A stretch of 64,000 nucleotides of DNA from an uncultured Lachnospiraceae bacterium (GCA_902783375.1 CACZQN010000001.1:1-64000); one strand, 5' to 3'; positions 27,650 to 37,647 are shown, counted from the first letter of the stretch. A program made the numbers and translations. Notes: a model not told the origin generated them from the sequence alone.

Positions 27650-28543
27650 TCACAGCCTTTCTGCGATAAATGCATGAATCACAGCGACCAGTTCTCTGCT
27701 CCAGAAGTTCCCTTCATGCATGGCACCCGGGATCTGATACATGGTTGCATCATAACCGCAGTCAAGAAGCTTTTCATACATTCTTGTGCTCTGGCTGTAG
27801 TCAACCATGGTATCTCCGGTTCCATGCAGCATCAGGAACGGCGGGAAATCTTTTCCCGGTTCTACGTAGCGGAGTGGGCTGATCATCGCCATGTTCGCCT
27901 TGCAGGCATCATCGTACGGGAAGCCGCAGAGCAGGGCGAAGATGGAGTTCGGATCCTGTTGCATGGCCTGGTAGTTCTCATCAGCCATCGCCTGGAGGTC
28001 GGTCGGGCCGAAGCACTCCACCACACACTTGACCGCGTCGGACTGGTCGGCATATTCCTCCGTGAGAAAACGCGGATCACCGGCTGTCGTACCGACAAGA
28101 AGCGCAGTATTGCCGCCGGAGCTGGTCCCCCAGATCGCCACTCTCTCCGGATCGATGCAGTATTCGGCGGCATGGGCGCGCAGGAAACGGATGGCTGTCT
28201 TCACATCCACGAGGAATGCCGGTGCCGGATACCCGTCAATGGCAGAACGATGATTGACGGTTGCGACCACATAGCCCTTTCTCGCAAGCTCTGAGAGCTG
28301 CGGGATCTCATTCCCTCTGTCCGGTGTTGTCCATGCACTTCCCTGCACAAAGACCACCAGCGGGTATTTCGGCTTTGGCTCCAGGTTGTACTCAATCGCA
28401 TACTGGGCCGGCCACGGCTTGATGATGTCCATCGTATAGTCTCTGCCGTCACGGGTTGCATAGACAATATTCGTGTCCAGTCTCGCAAATCCTTCAAGCG
28501 ACGGATTGATCGGTAATTCTTTGATTTCCGGATATTCTGACAT
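27650..28543 (-). CDS. alpha/beta hydrolase, acetyl-esterase/lipase-like
   Basis: 297 aa, HSL/BD-FAE-like esterase. The oxyanion region is VFVQGSAW (replacing HGGG/HGGA), the nucleophile elbow GTSSGGN (GxSxG), the acid Asp in LHGTGDTMVD and the base His in AMHEGNF. Cytoplasmic. Probably deacetylates a small ester or sugar. Sits in an operon after the MATE exporter (15-nt gap). Confidence 0.85.
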   Translation of the reverse strand: MSEYPEIKELPINPSLEGFARLDTNIVYATRDGRDYTMDIIKPWPAQYAIEYNLEPKPKYPLVVFVQGSAWTTPDRGNEIPQLSELARKGYVVATVNHRSAIDGYPAPAFLVDVKTAIRFLRAHAAEYCIDPERVAIWGTSSGGNTALLVGTTAGDPRFLTEEYADQSDAVKCVVECFGPTDLQAMADENYQAMQQDPNSIFALLCGFPYDDACKANMAMISPLRYVEPGKDFPPFLMLHGTGDTMVDYSQSTRMYEKLLDCGYDATMYQIPGAMHEGNFWSRELVAVIHAFIAERL

Positions 28544-28558
28544 CGTACACCTCCATAG

Positions 28559-29929
28559 TCAGATTTCTGTTGACGCTTTGATTTTCTTGATCCACTTCCC
28601 GCTTCTGAGCCGGATCACGCACCAGATTGCCTTCAGGACCTGGTCAAACTTCAGGCAGAAGTAGATCCAGAACGCCGGCAGGTGGAGAACAAGTCCCGCA
28701 AGAATTCCGAGCGGCAGCGCTGCCACCCACAGGAAGATATTATCTGCAACCATCAGGACCTTGGTATCACCGCCGCCGCGGAGAACACCCTTTGTCATGA
28801 TGGAGTTGGTCGCCTGAAAGACCATGATCACGGAGATCGCGCTCATCAGCTGTCTGGCAATTGCAGCGGTCTCAGGAGAGAGATGATAGGACCGGATGAC
28901 CGGGCCGCTGATGGCCATGATGACCGCTGCCGAGAAGAGACCCAGCAGAAGTCCGACACCAAGGAATGCATAGCCCTGGTCCTGTGCCTTTTCGCGGTCG
29001 CCCTCTCCGAGTGTCCGCCCGGTGATAATTGCACCGGACTGCGAGAAGCCCTGAGTCAGAACCGAGCTCATCTGCTGCACAACGGCTGTCACCGCATTCG
29101 CTGCAACGAATGCAGCACCGATTCTGCCGATGACCATCGCCACGGAGTTGTTGCCGAGCGCCAGGATACCGTCACTGATCAGGACAGGAATACTGATGAC
29201 CAGATATTCATGCTGCAGGTCTTTGGTCTTCATGAAAAGATCCGGCAGCCGGAAATGAATCTCCCCGTCGCGGATGACCATATAGCCGAAGATTACGGCA
29301 AATTCAAACAGTCTGGCAATCAGGGTACCCACGGCGGCACCCGCAACGCCCATTCTCGGTGCGCCGAGGTGTCCGAAGATGAAGGCATAGTTTGCACCGA
29401 CGTTGATGAAAAAGGCGGCGATCGAGGTCAGCAGCGGGATCTGCGCCTTCCCGACGGACCGCAGGACAATGGTTGTCGTCAGGGAGAGACCCAGGAAGAA
29501 GTAGGTCACCACCGACCAACGGAGGTATTCCACACCCTTTGCAATAATGACGTCTTCACTGGTGTAGATCTGCATGATCCGCTCCGGCATGATGGCGGTT
29601 GCGATGGCGAACAGCGCCGCAATCGAGATCGTCAGACGCAGCATGATCGCAACAGATTTCCGCATATCCACCTGGTTCTTCATCCCGTAGTAGCGGGAAA
29701 CCAGAACCGACGCGCCCATCGACATGCCCATACACAGAATGTGGTAGATGTTGATGAAGGTGTTCGCGAGCGACACGGCCGACAGCTCTGTCTCACCGAC
29801 CCGGCCGACCATGATGGTATCCATCATGTTGACACCGACGGTGATCAGGCTCTGCGCGGCGATCGGCAGCGCGACCAGTGCGACGACTTTATAAAATGAC
29901 TTGTCTTTTGCAATTAACTTGTTGAACAT
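28559..29929 (-). CDS. MATE family efflux transporter
   Basis: 456 aa, 12 predicted spans. The start FNKLIAKDKSFYKVVALVALPIAAQSL and NMMDTIMVGRVGETELSAV are typical of the clostridial MATE/NorM group, exporting drugs or metabolites with Na+ or H+. The ribosome-binding site (GGAGG) is 13 nt upstream, a little far. First gene of a four-gene operon with esterase, PNPOx-family protein and the AT-rich orphan. Confidence 0.92.
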   Translation of the reverse strand: MFNKLIAKDKSFYKVVALVALPIAAQSLITVGVNMMDTIMVGRVGETELSAVSLANTFINIYHILCMGMSMGASVLVSRYYGMKNQVDMRKSVAIMLRLTISIAALFAIATAIMPERIMQIYTSEDVIIAKGVEYLRWSVVTYFFLGLSLTTTIVLRSVGKAQIPLLTSIAAFFINVGANYAFIFGHLGAPRMGVAGAAVGTLIARLFEFAVIFGYMVIRDGEIHFRLPDLFMKTKDLQHEYLVISIPVLISDGILALGNNSVAMVIGRIGAAFVAANAVTAVVQQMSSVLTQGFSQSGAIITGRTLGEGDREKAQDQGYAFLGVGLLLGLFSAAVIMAISGPVIRSYHLSPETAAIARQLMSAISVIMVFQATNSIMTKGVLRGGGDTKVLMVADNIFLWVAALPLGILAGLVLHLPAFWIYFCLKFDQVLKAIWCVIRLRSGKWIKKIKASTEI

Positions 29930-29956
29930 TCTTACCGTACAACCTCCGATCTATGC

Positions 29957-29985
29957 TTGCGCTTACTCCGCAAATCGCGTATGAT
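29957..29985 (+). promoter_or_regulatory. promoter of the lipoprotein gene
   Basis: TTGCGC (29957-29962), 17-nt spacer, TATGAT (29980-29985). This places the true start codon downstream, at 30017 or 30029. Confidence 0.65.
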
Positions 29986-30028
29986 GATACAGACAACAGA
30001 TGAGAGTATATCAGACATGGTGATACTG

Positions 30029-30709
30029 ATGCAAATAAAAAAATGGACAAATTCTGTCAATGTGATCCTCGGATCTGTCTTTTTGGTTCTTCTCCTTGCC
30101 GGATGTGGAGCGTCCGGCTCTTCCGCGCCGGCATCGGATGCAGCATCCGGCACGCCTGCCGCGGATCCGCTCGCCGGTATGGATACCACCGGTCTCTCCG
30201 AGGATGCCCTGGCGGATCTGACCTACCTTGCAGGCGTCGGACCGGTTGGACTCACGGAAGATGGGACTCCCACCGTCCTCGTCACCGTCTCCTCCGGCAT
30301 GGTGGGTGATGAAACCCAGTCCCAGGAGGATCTCGATGCCCGGGCCGGCGAGAACTATATCCGGGCAACGCTTGGGGACGACTACTCCATCACCTATCAG
30401 CTGACAAGACCGCAGTATGAAACGATGCGCTCCGTCATCGCCGAGAGCCTGGAGCGAAGCCTTGAGGGCATGATCACCGGCAAGAATTACAATTTCTCAG
30501 AGATCCGGCACGATGACCACTTTGCCGTATTTGACGTGACCCTCAGCGGGAAGCGCATCGATGTGAACGAGACGCTCTCGGTCCTCAGTTTCTATAATAT
30601 CGCCGGTATTTACCGGATCTTCGACAACGATAAGGCGGATACCTACGTGGTACACTTCTACTCCTCAGAAGGGAAGCTGCTGGACACCGCCAGTACAAAG
30701 GCTGAGTAA
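30029..30709 (+). CDS. lipoprotein of unknown function
   Basis: 226 aa. Signal peptide with lipobox LLAGC (Cys about residue 26), then a Ser/Ala/Asp-rich low-complexity linker and a folded domain. The reading frame is open from 29957, but the promoter found there rules that out; ATG at 30029 (MQIKKW) or 30017 (MVILMQ) are the candidates, both with weak ribosome-binding sites. Attached to the outer face of the membrane. A strong terminator follows. Confidence 0.75.
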   Translation: MQIKKWTNSVNVILGSVFLVLLLAGCGASGSSAPASDAASGTPAADPLAGMDTTGLSEDALADLTYLAGVGPVGLTEDGTPTVLVTVSSGMVGDETQSQEDLDARAGENYIRATLGDDYSITYQLTRPQYETMRSVIAESLERSLEGMITGKNYNFSEIRHDDHFAVFDVTLSGKRIDVNETLSVLSFYNIAGIYRIFDNDKADTYVVHFYSSEGKLLDTASTKAE

Positions 30710-30742
30710 GCTGCTCTCCTTCAGCCGGACCACGACCCAGAG

Positions 30743-30770
30743 AACCCGGAGAATTGCTCCGGGTTATTTT
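30743..30770 (+). terminator. terminator after the lipoprotein gene
   Basis: Perfect 9-bp stem AACCCGGAG/CTCCGGGTT with 5-nt loop, followed by ATTTTAT. It runs up to the stop codon of the convergent permease-GGDEF gene. Confidence 0.88.
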
Positions 30771-32976
30771 ATGTCCTTGCCGGCGCTCCGAGGCTCTTCA
30801 GCAATTTCTTCTCTTCATACATCAATGCATCCGCACGTTCGAACGCCTGGTGCATGGACGTGTCTTTTCCGGGGAGATACGCTGACATCCCGCCGGAGAC
30901 GACGACTTCCTTGCTGGCAATATGCGCCACAGACAATTCATGCAGTTCTTTCAGCAGCGCTTCCCGGTTCTCATAGTCCCGTCCCGCCAGGTATGCCACG
31001 AACTCATCGCCGCCGATCCGGTAAACCGGGCTGTGCTGGAAGAGTTCACAGATCATCCGGCACGCAGAACGGATATAGGCATCACCCGCCTTGTGTCCCA
31101 GTGTGTCGTTGACGACCTTCAGCCCGTTCACATCACAGACCACAACCGCGAAAGGCTCCACCTCGCCGGCTGCGATCTTCTGATCAACGGCAGTTTCCTT
31201 CTCCGCATACGCGTGCTTGCTCTTGACGCCGGTCAGCTGGTCGGTATTGGCCAGATTTCTTGCGATACCGAGCTCACGCTCGCTCTCCTTTGCCCGTTTG
31301 CTGATGAGCGCAAAGTTGCTGAGCAGGACGCCGAGGGACGTCGCAAAAAGAGCGACAACCATGAGGATGCTCCGGACATTAGTCCGGCGGATCCGCTCCA
31401 TCTGCTCCCAGAAGATCTCCGTCTGTTCCGTGTCGATTCCTGCGTGAACATAGTAATCCTGCACGTTCACCATCGCGCTGTGGGTTACTTCCAGGGTCGC
31501 CTGGCTCATCCACACAAGGGAGACAAACAGAATCATCGACAGAAGGCCGATCCAGACGATGATGGACTGTCCGAACCGTTTCTGCCGATCGTGCTGCAGA
31601 ATTCTCCGGAAGAACAGGAAGCCGATCACGCCCCAGACGACGAACAGGAAGTAGGATTCCGTCGCCATCGAGCTTTCCCCGAAAAGATTCGGGACAAAGA
31701 GATAGATTCCGAAACCGATCATGATCACAAGACCTGCCATCCCGGTGATCCGCTCCACCCGGTCCTCCCGGACATTCGCCATCTTCCGGGCTGCTGCCGA
31801 AACCATACCATAGATCAGAATGGCACCGACCGTCGTCACGTCCACGATCCAGCCGACCGCGGTTCTTCCGACGAGCGGAATCAGAACGGACAGTCCCGCT
31901 ACCAGGAAAAAGGCATTTGCAGGGATTCCCTTGTCTGTCAGGTCTGAAAACTGCTTTGGCAGGATCTCATCCTTCGCCATCGCATAGAACAGTCTGCTCA
32001 GTGCGAGGGAATTGCCGAACAGGCTTGTAAAAATCAGGGCAAGAAGTGCCAGCATCAGAAGAAGAATTCCAAAGGAACCCAGATAGGCATCTGCCGCATA
32101 GAAGGCCGGCAGTGCCTTGATGCCTCCGAGGTTGCCGAGATCCCGGATATAGGCAAGCCACGACTCATACTCCGGCGGATAGGCTGTTACCGAAAGCAGG
32201 GTAACGAGGATATAGAGCACCGCCGTCGTGATCACGGAGACCACCAGGACACGGAAGATCCTGTTGTGCGGGAAGCGGAATTCTTCCGTCGCGTGCGAAA
32301 TATTTTCAAAGCCGATAAATGCCCACGGTGAGATCACGGCGATCCGGACGATCTGGGAGATTGCCTTCGTCTCCGGCACAAAGTAAGGCGTGATGTCTCC
32401 GGGCTTCAGGAGGAACGCTGCCGCAAAGCAGATGATGATGGCGAGCGAGAAGAAACAGACCATCCCGATCATCAGCGCCTGGATGATCCGCTTTCCCTTT
32501 GTCGCTGTCAGAATGAACAGCAGGATTGCGGCAACCGAAAGCAGCACTTCCCCGAGATAGACGTCATACCCGAAGATCTGATAGAGATAGCCGAACCGGA
32601 ACAGAGCCCCGAGGAAATACCTGGCGAACAGCGGCAGCGCCGTCGCATTTGCCCAGAAGATGGCAAGGTAGGTGAGGGCAAGGAACCATGCGGTCAGAAA
32701 TCCGTGATCGTAACCGAACGTATCCCGCAGAAAGGCATATGCCCCGCCTGCTTCCGGATAACAGTTCATCAGATAGGCATAATTCCTGCTGATCACCAGC
32801 ATGATCAGGGCACCGAAAACGATCCCAAGGACAGAACCCAGCGGTCCTGCCTGGGACAGATAGGTATTGCTGGTGATGACAACCGATCCCCAGCCGAGGC
32901 TGGTACCAAGCGCCAGCGCCCATGCACCGGCCGGCGAGAGATATGGGGCAAGCGTACGCGGTCTCTCGTTGCTCAT
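30769..32976 (-). CDS. amino-acid permease (APC superfamily) fused to a GGDEF diguanylate cyclase domain
   Basis: 735 aa. About residues 1-450 are an APC amino-acid/polyamine permease (TSLGWGSVV near the start, CYPEAGGAYAFLRDTFGYDHG). Then two further spans flank a short outer loop (about 490-535), and a cytoplasmic GGDEF domain (about 570-735) ends the protein. The catalytic motif IGGDEF is at about 655 and CDVNGLKVVNDTLGHKAGD is intact, so cyclase activity is plausible; the inhibitory RxxD I-site is missing (QHSP at that place). ATG at 32974-32976 follows GGAGG by 6 nt. 28 nt after the MFS gene, so likely in the lacZ operon. Confidence 0.92.
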   Translation of the reverse strand: MSNERPRTLAPYLSPAGAWALALGTSLGWGSVVITSNTYLSQAGPLGSVLGIVFGALIMLVISRNYAYLMNCYPEAGGAYAFLRDTFGYDHGFLTAWFLALTYLAIFWANATALPLFARYFLGALFRFGYLYQIFGYDVYLGEVLLSVAAILLFILTATKGKRIIQALMIGMVCFFSLAIIICFAAAFLLKPGDITPYFVPETKAISQIVRIAVISPWAFIGFENISHATEEFRFPHNRIFRVLVVSVITTAVLYILVTLLSVTAYPPEYESWLAYIRDLGNLGGIKALPAFYAADAYLGSFGILLLMLALLALIFTSLFGNSLALSRLFYAMAKDEILPKQFSDLTDKGIPANAFFLVAGLSVLIPLVGRTAVGWIVDVTTVGAILIYGMVSAAARKMANVREDRVERITGMAGLVIMIGFGIYLFVPNLFGESSMATESYFLFVVWGVIGFLFFRRILQHDRQKRFGQSIIVWIGLLSMILFVSLVWMSQATLEVTHSAMVNVQDYYVHAGIDTEQTEIFWEQMERIRRTNVRSILMVVALFATSLGVLLSNFALISKRAKESERELGIARNLANTDQLTGVKSKHAYAEKETAVDQKIAAGEVEPFAVVVCDVNGLKVVNDTLGHKAGDAYIRSACRMICELFQHSPVYRIGGDEFVAYLAGRDYENREALLKELHELSVAHIASKEVVVSGGMSAYLPGKDTSMHQAFERADALMYEEKKLLKSLGAPART

Positions 32977-33004
32977 AACATTCCTCCACATCATCGAATA
33001 TGTT

Positions 33005-34195
33005 TCAGATATCTGTATCTTTCTTTCTCTGCGCCATCAATGCACAGGTAAGACCTGTGCCAAGTCCGATGAGCATGATCCAGAAGACCGGGGTGTAGCT
33101 CTTCAGCTGGTCAAAAATAAACCCGATCATGGTCGTCCCCAGTGCATAGGAGACCGTGACACACATGGAAATCTTCGGATAAATATTGCCATAATGCTCG
33201 AGTCCGAAGGTCTGTCGCGTAATCATCGCCACACCGACCGTCTGCAGGGAATAACCGAGACCGATCAGGAAAGCACCGATGACCAGTGCGGCGCCTGCAT
33301 GGACAAACAGCATCAGCAGGATTCCGATGACGACAAAGATCGCCATCGCAAGGATTCCCTTCATCGTGCCGATCCGGTCGATCAGGACACCGATCAGCAG
33401 CTTGCCGGATGTATTGGCAATCATCCCGGCGGAAAGCATGGTCGCGCCGACCGCCAGCCCGTAGGATTCGGAGATGCCGGGGAAATGCTGGACAACCGAT
33501 GTCAGAAAGCCAACCGTCGTCGCATACAGCGCAATCATGAGGATCAGCACCGGCGGAACCTTTCCACCCGCGCGTTCTCTGGCCTTCGGTGCACCGACAC
33601 GGTCACCAAAGGGAAGCTCTCCCACCGACTCCGGCGTGAGCCCGATCGGCAGCAGGATGATCGGCAGATACAGTGCTGCCATCAGAATAGCAGAAAGCGT
33701 GTAGCCGAACCGCCATCCCATCCGTGCGATGATCATCGAAAACAGCGGTGAAAATACCGCGCTCGCGAGACCGCTGCAGCCCATGGCGATACTGGTCATC
33801 ATCCCGGTATTCGTATGGAACCAGTTGTTGATGACAATGGATGCCATGACGGTCCCGAGAAGTCCTGTCGAGAATCCACGCAGTGCATTCAGCACATACA
33901 TCAGCCAGACATTCCCGGATATGGCAAGCAGCAGGGTCGCACCGACTGTCAGGGCGGATCCCAGGATCATCAACGGCCGGAAATGCTTCTCTGTCAGGAG
34001 TTTTCCGGTCGCAATCCCGCCAAAGGCGTAGGTCAGGTTGCAGATCGTGAGTGTCATGCTCACATTGCCTCTGCCGATCCCGAAATCAGCGGCAACCGGT
34101 GTAAAGAACAGTCCCGCAATGTTCGTTGTCAGACCGATTCCTGCGGCGATCGAGCCGCAGAGCGCCGCGATCACCATGATATACCGTTTTTTCAT
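33005..34195 (-). CDS. MFS transporter, OFA (oxalate/formate antiporter)-like
   Basis: 396 aa, 12 spans. The start MKKRYIMVIAALCGSIAAGI and the loop LTEKHFRPLMILGS fit OFA-type major facilitator proteins exchanging small organic acids; given the lacZ neighbour, a sugar or sugar-acid is also possible. ATG at 34193-34195 is preferred to GTG at 34205-34207; neither has a good ribosome-binding site. Translation may depend on the hairpin just upstream (34204-34251). Confidence 0.85.
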   Translation of the reverse strand: MKKRYIMVIAALCGSIAAGIGLTTNIAGLFFTPVAADFGIGRGNVSMTLTICNLTYAFGGIATGKLLTEKHFRPLMILGSALTVGATLLLAISGNVWLMYVLNALRGFSTGLLGTVMASIVINNWFHTNTGMMTSIAMGCSGLASAVFSPLFSMIIARMGWRFGYTLSAILMAALYLPIILLPIGLTPESVGELPFGDRVGAPKARERAGGKVPPVLILMIALYATTVGFLTSVVQHFPGISESYGLAVGATMLSAGMIANTSGKLLIGVLIDRIGTMKGILAMAIFVVIGILLMLFVHAGAALVIGAFLIGLGYSLQTVGVAMITRQTFGLEHYGNIYPKISMCVTVSYALGTTMIGFIFDQLKSYTPVFWIMLIGLGTGLTCALMAQRKKDTDI

Positions 34196-34203
34196 CCCAT
34201 CTT

Positions 34204-34251
34204 GCACCCGTTCGTTAGCCCGGAGGCGATGACCTCCGGCCGAGCGGGTGC
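34204..34251. repeat. 48-bp inverted repeat between lacZ and the MFS gene
   Basis: GCACCCG (34204-34210) pairs with CGGGTGC (34245-34251); inside, CCGGAGG pairs with CCTCCGG around CGATGA. No poly-U follows on the minus strand. It overlaps the region where the MFS ribosome-binding site should be. Confidence 0.6.
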
Positions 34252-34290
34252 TTCTCCCTTCTCTATCAAACGCAGTTCCTGTCTGCGGGT

Positions 34291-37200
34291 TCAGATTCCC
34301 TTAAAGGACATGGTAAACCGCAGTCCGGTCTTCGGCAGATGATACTGCGGCAGCACCGGTGCTCCCCAGGAATCATCTCCGCCGACGCCCATCTGCATCA
34401 TGGATGCCCGCACGATGGTTGCAAGAACCGGCGGCAGTTCATTCGGATGGGCTGCTTCCTGCAGCTGGTTCGGTGTGTATGGCAGCGCGGAGAAATCCAT
34501 CTCTGTCCCGCCCCCGTTCCTTCCTGCCATGAAGCGCAGGCCTCTTCCGGCGATATCCGTCACTTCCGCGAAGCGGACATCCGTCTTGTTCCCGCATTCC
34601 TGCGGCACCAGGTAAGCTGCCATATTGTCAGCAACCAGGTTCTGGTAGCGGCCAAGTCTTGCACCGTACTTGCGGTCTTCATAGTTTTCTTCCGGTCCGT
34701 TCCCATACCAGGACAGACGGTCATAGTCTGCCGAGAGCCGGAACAGGACGCCGAATTCCGGCGGATCCGGAAGGCCCAGTTCCTCCGGAGACTTCGCACC
34801 TTCCGGTGTCTCCATCGTCACGGTGACGGTTCCGTCCTTTGCCACCAGGTACGTGAGCGTGAACTTCAGCTGATCCGCTCCGACGGGGTACAGATAAGTG
34901 TACGTGACGGCAAGTCCTTCCGGTCTCTCCTCCGTTTTCACGCCTTCGTCATTGCCGAAAAAGCGTCTCGAGAGCCGCAGATCATCGCTGACGAGGCGCC
35001 AGATTCCCTGTCTTGCCGGCATCCCGTTGCCGCGGTCATTGTCGGTCGGCGCGCGCCAGAAGTTCGGCCGCACCACGCCCTCAAGCAGCTCCCTGCCGCC
35101 GTAGACATAGGAAACCAGGCCTGCCTGCTTCGAGAAGAGCACATGGAAGTTCTCCCCTCTGACACCGATATTATCATCTCCATAGATGATCCGGAATGCC
35201 GCATCCGCAGGCGACTCAGAACCCTTCTCCTCGGTCTTCCCGCAGCGCACGGTGCTGATCACACCCTGGCCGAATGCCACTTCATGGCCGGCCTTCGCGT
35301 AGGCCACATCTTCCTTCAGGGTGAAGGAGATCGTTGCTGCAAATTCTGCAAAGCCATCTTCCCTGATGCAGGCTTCTGCCTTCATCCGCACGAGCGGGTT
35401 CTGCAGCAGCTCTTTCTCCGTCACCGGCAGGGCGTACATCGCCGTCTCGCCCGGTGCCACGGATGTCTGCAGTTCCTTCCGGCAGATCTCCCGGCCGTTC
35501 AGCAGGACGATCTCCTCACAGCGGAAAGCGTCCGTATTGGTAAAGAGATACGCATTCCGCACAAGCACACGCTGCGGCTCCACCTGAATCCGGAGTCCCT
35601 GGTAGCAGGCCTTCACTTCCTGCATCTTCGGGGAGGCAATCCGCGGATTCGGGACATTTCCATAAGAAGAGATCCCTGCGATCGGAACCTCGTTCAAGGC
35701 CACACCGTTTCCGGAGAAGTTTCCGTCGTGCGGGCGGTCCTGGAAATCACCGCCGTAGCCCGCCACCCAGTTGCCGTAGCGGTCCTTCTTGTAAATGGAC
35801 TGATCAATGTAGTCCCAGATGAAGGCGCCCTGGAAGAGCGGCTCTTCCTCCATATAGTCGGTATAGAGCTGCATGCCGCCGTTGGAATTGCCCATGGAGT
35901 GGGTGTACTCACAGAAGAGGAACGGCTTGTTCCGGTTCTCCTCGTGGGACAGGAATTCTCTCAGCCAGGAGACCGGCGGATACATTCTGGAGGTGATATC
36001 CGTCGTCTCCGGGTAGCGCGGATCATTCGCGACGCTCTCGTAGTGCACCAGCCGCGTCGGATCCAGTTCCCGGAACCGGGCCGCCATATCACGGATGACG
36101 GTGCCGCCGAGGGACTCGTTGCCGACCGACCAGATCAGGACTGCCGGATGGTTCCGGTCACGGGTGTAGCACCCGTCGATCCGGTCAAGCAGCAGCGGCT
36201 TCCAGGTTTCATCATCCCACGGCAGCACGTAGTCAGTCGTATGCTCCCCGGTCATGATGTGCGTCCAGGTGCCATGGGTTTCCATATTATTTTCCGCGAT
36301 TAGATAGAGTCCCAGCTCATCCGCGAGATCGTAGAGAAGTTCCACATCCGGATAGTGGCTCGTGCGGATCGCATTGATATTGCTCTGTTTCATCAGGATC
36401 AGATCCTGGTATACCTCCTCCGGCTGTACGGCTCTGCCGTGGACAGCGGAGAAGTCGTGGCGGTTCGCGCCGTGGAAGATGATCCGTCTGCCGTTCAGTT
36501 CCATGACCGCTTTCCGCAGGCGGAACTCCCGGAAGCCGACCCGGACCGGAATTGCCTCCGTCAGAGCCCCGTCCGCATCCGAAACCAGCAGCAGAAGGCT
36601 GTACAGGTACGGATCTTCCGCACTCCACAGATGCGGTGCCAGGACCTCCATCAGGATCGTGAAGGTTCCATCCGCCTCCGGAACGGCGCCGACTTCCGTG
36701 ACCAGCTTACCGTCCGCATCCGAGAGCCTAGCCCGGATGCCGGCACCTGCCCCCTGTGCCCTGATCTTCGCCACCAGCGATGCCCTGCTCCCGTCAAACG
36801 GCACCGGGTCCTTGACAGCCTCGCTGCCGCCGAAGATGGTTTTCACGGTGAAATCTTCAACGCGGACCTTCGGCAGGATCATCAGGTTCACGCTCCGGTA
36901 GATGCCGGAGAGCCGGAAGAAGTCCTGGTCCTCAAAGTGGCTGCCGATGTTCCACTTCGTCACTTCGCAGGCGAGCCGGTTGATCCCTGCCCGGACATAC
37001 GGTGTCAGATCGAATTCCTTCGCCATGAAGGAATCACTTGCATATCCCACATACTGACCGTTCAGCCAGACGGCGATGCAGCTTTCCGCCCCCTCAAACC
37101 GGATCCGGATCTGCTTCTCGTCCGCCAGATCTTTCTCCGTGAGGGCAAAGGTCTTCACATACTGCCCCACCGGGTTGAACTGCAGCGGGATTTCTTTGTG

Positions 37201-37551
37201 GCTCACCGCTTCGTGCCCGTCCCATGGATACTGGGTGTTCACATACTGCGGCCTGTCATAGCCCTGAAACTGGATCGAAGACGGCACCGGGATCAGGTCC
37301 CAGCGGGTCACATCCACCGTCTCCTTCATGAAGTCTTTCACGGCTGCTTCCGCATTCTCCGCGTAATGAAAATGCCAGTAGCCGTCGAGCGAGCGCACGA
37401 GGGCGGACTGCGGCCGTTCCATCACGGAAACCGCCCCTGCAACAACGGCTTTCTCTTCGCTTTCATATGGAATAAACGCCGCCCGGTGTGGCATTCTGTT
37501 CTCAAATGTTTTTGCCGGATCGGCGAGATCCGGTCTGTAATGATCTCTCAT
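34291..37551 (-). CDS. lacZ: beta-galactosidase, glycoside hydrolase family 2
   Basis: 1086 aa, slightly longer than E. coli LacZ (1023). Order: jelly-roll sugar-binding domain, immunoglobulin-like domain, TIM barrel, second Ig-like domain and C-terminal beta-sandwich. Acid/base Glu in WSVGNESLGG, nucleophile Glu in FCEYTHSMGNS. No signal peptide; acts on imported lactose or galactosides. ATG at 37549-37551 follows GGAGG by 6 nt; 20 upstream codons are rejected. First gene of an operon with the MFS transporter and the permease-GGDEF gene. Confidence 0.95.
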   Translation of the reverse strand: MRDHYRPDLADPAKTFENRMPHRAAFIPYESEEKAVVAGAVSVMERPQSALVRSLDGYWHFHYAENAEAAVKDFMKETVDVTRWDLIPVPSSIQFQGYDRPQYVNTQYPWDGHEAVSHKEIPLQFNPVGQYVKTFALTEKDLADEKQIRIRFEGAESCIAVWLNGQYVGYASDSFMAKEFDLTPYVRAGINRLACEVTKWNIGSHFEDQDFFRLSGIYRSVNLMILPKVRVEDFTVKTIFGGSEAVKDPVPFDGSRASLVAKIRAQGAGAGIRARLSDADGKLVTEVGAVPEADGTFTILMEVLAPHLWSAEDPYLYSLLLLVSDADGALTEAIPVRVGFREFRLRKAVMELNGRRIIFHGANRHDFSAVHGRAVQPEEVYQDLILMKQSNINAIRTSHYPDVELLYDLADELGLYLIAENNMETHGTWTHIMTGEHTTDYVLPWDDETWKPLLLDRIDGCYTRDRNHPAVLIWSVGNESLGGTVIRDMAARFRELDPTRLVHYESVANDPRYPETTDITSRMYPPVSWLREFLSHEENRNKPFLFCEYTHSMGNSNGGMQLYTDYMEEEPLFQGAFIWDYIDQSIYKKDRYGNWVAGYGGDFQDRPHDGNFSGNGVALNEVPIAGISSYGNVPNPRIASPKMQEVKACYQGLRIQVEPQRVLVRNAYLFTNTDAFRCEEIVLLNGREICRKELQTSVAPGETAMYALPVTEKELLQNPLVRMKAEACIREDGFAEFAATISFTLKEDVAYAKAGHEVAFGQGVISTVRCGKTEEKGSESPADAAFRIIYGDDNIGVRGENFHVLFSKQAGLVSYVYGGRELLEGVVRPNFWRAPTDNDRGNGMPARQGIWRLVSDDLRLSRRFFGNDEGVKTEERPEGLAVTYTYLYPVGADQLKFTLTYLVAKDGTVTVTMETPEGAKSPEELGLPDPPEFGVLFRLSADYDRLSWYGNGPEENYEDRKYGARLGRYQNLVADNMAAYLVPQECGNKTDVRFAEVTDIAGRGLRFMAGRNGGGTEMDFSALPYTPNQLQEAAHPNELPPVLATIVRASMMQMGVGGDDSWGAPVLPQYHLPKTGLRFTMSFKGI

Positions 37552-37618
37552 GATGCTCCTCCAGATGATGAAATTCCGATGCCGGATATGGTGAAACCGA
37601 CATAATATCATACCTTAT

Positions 37619-37647
37619 AGTATAGTCTAATTCGGATGGACTTTCAA
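37619..37647 (-). promoter_or_regulatory. promoter of lacZ
   Basis: TTGAAA (37642-37647), 17-nt spacer, TATACT (37619-37624). Its -35 box directly abuts the -35 box of the divergent promoter. Confidence 0.8.

Noticed and set aside
34339-36303. 654-codon open frame on the plus strand opposite lacZ
   Set aside because: No motif, wrong amino-acid composition, fully contained in the antisense of a certain gene.
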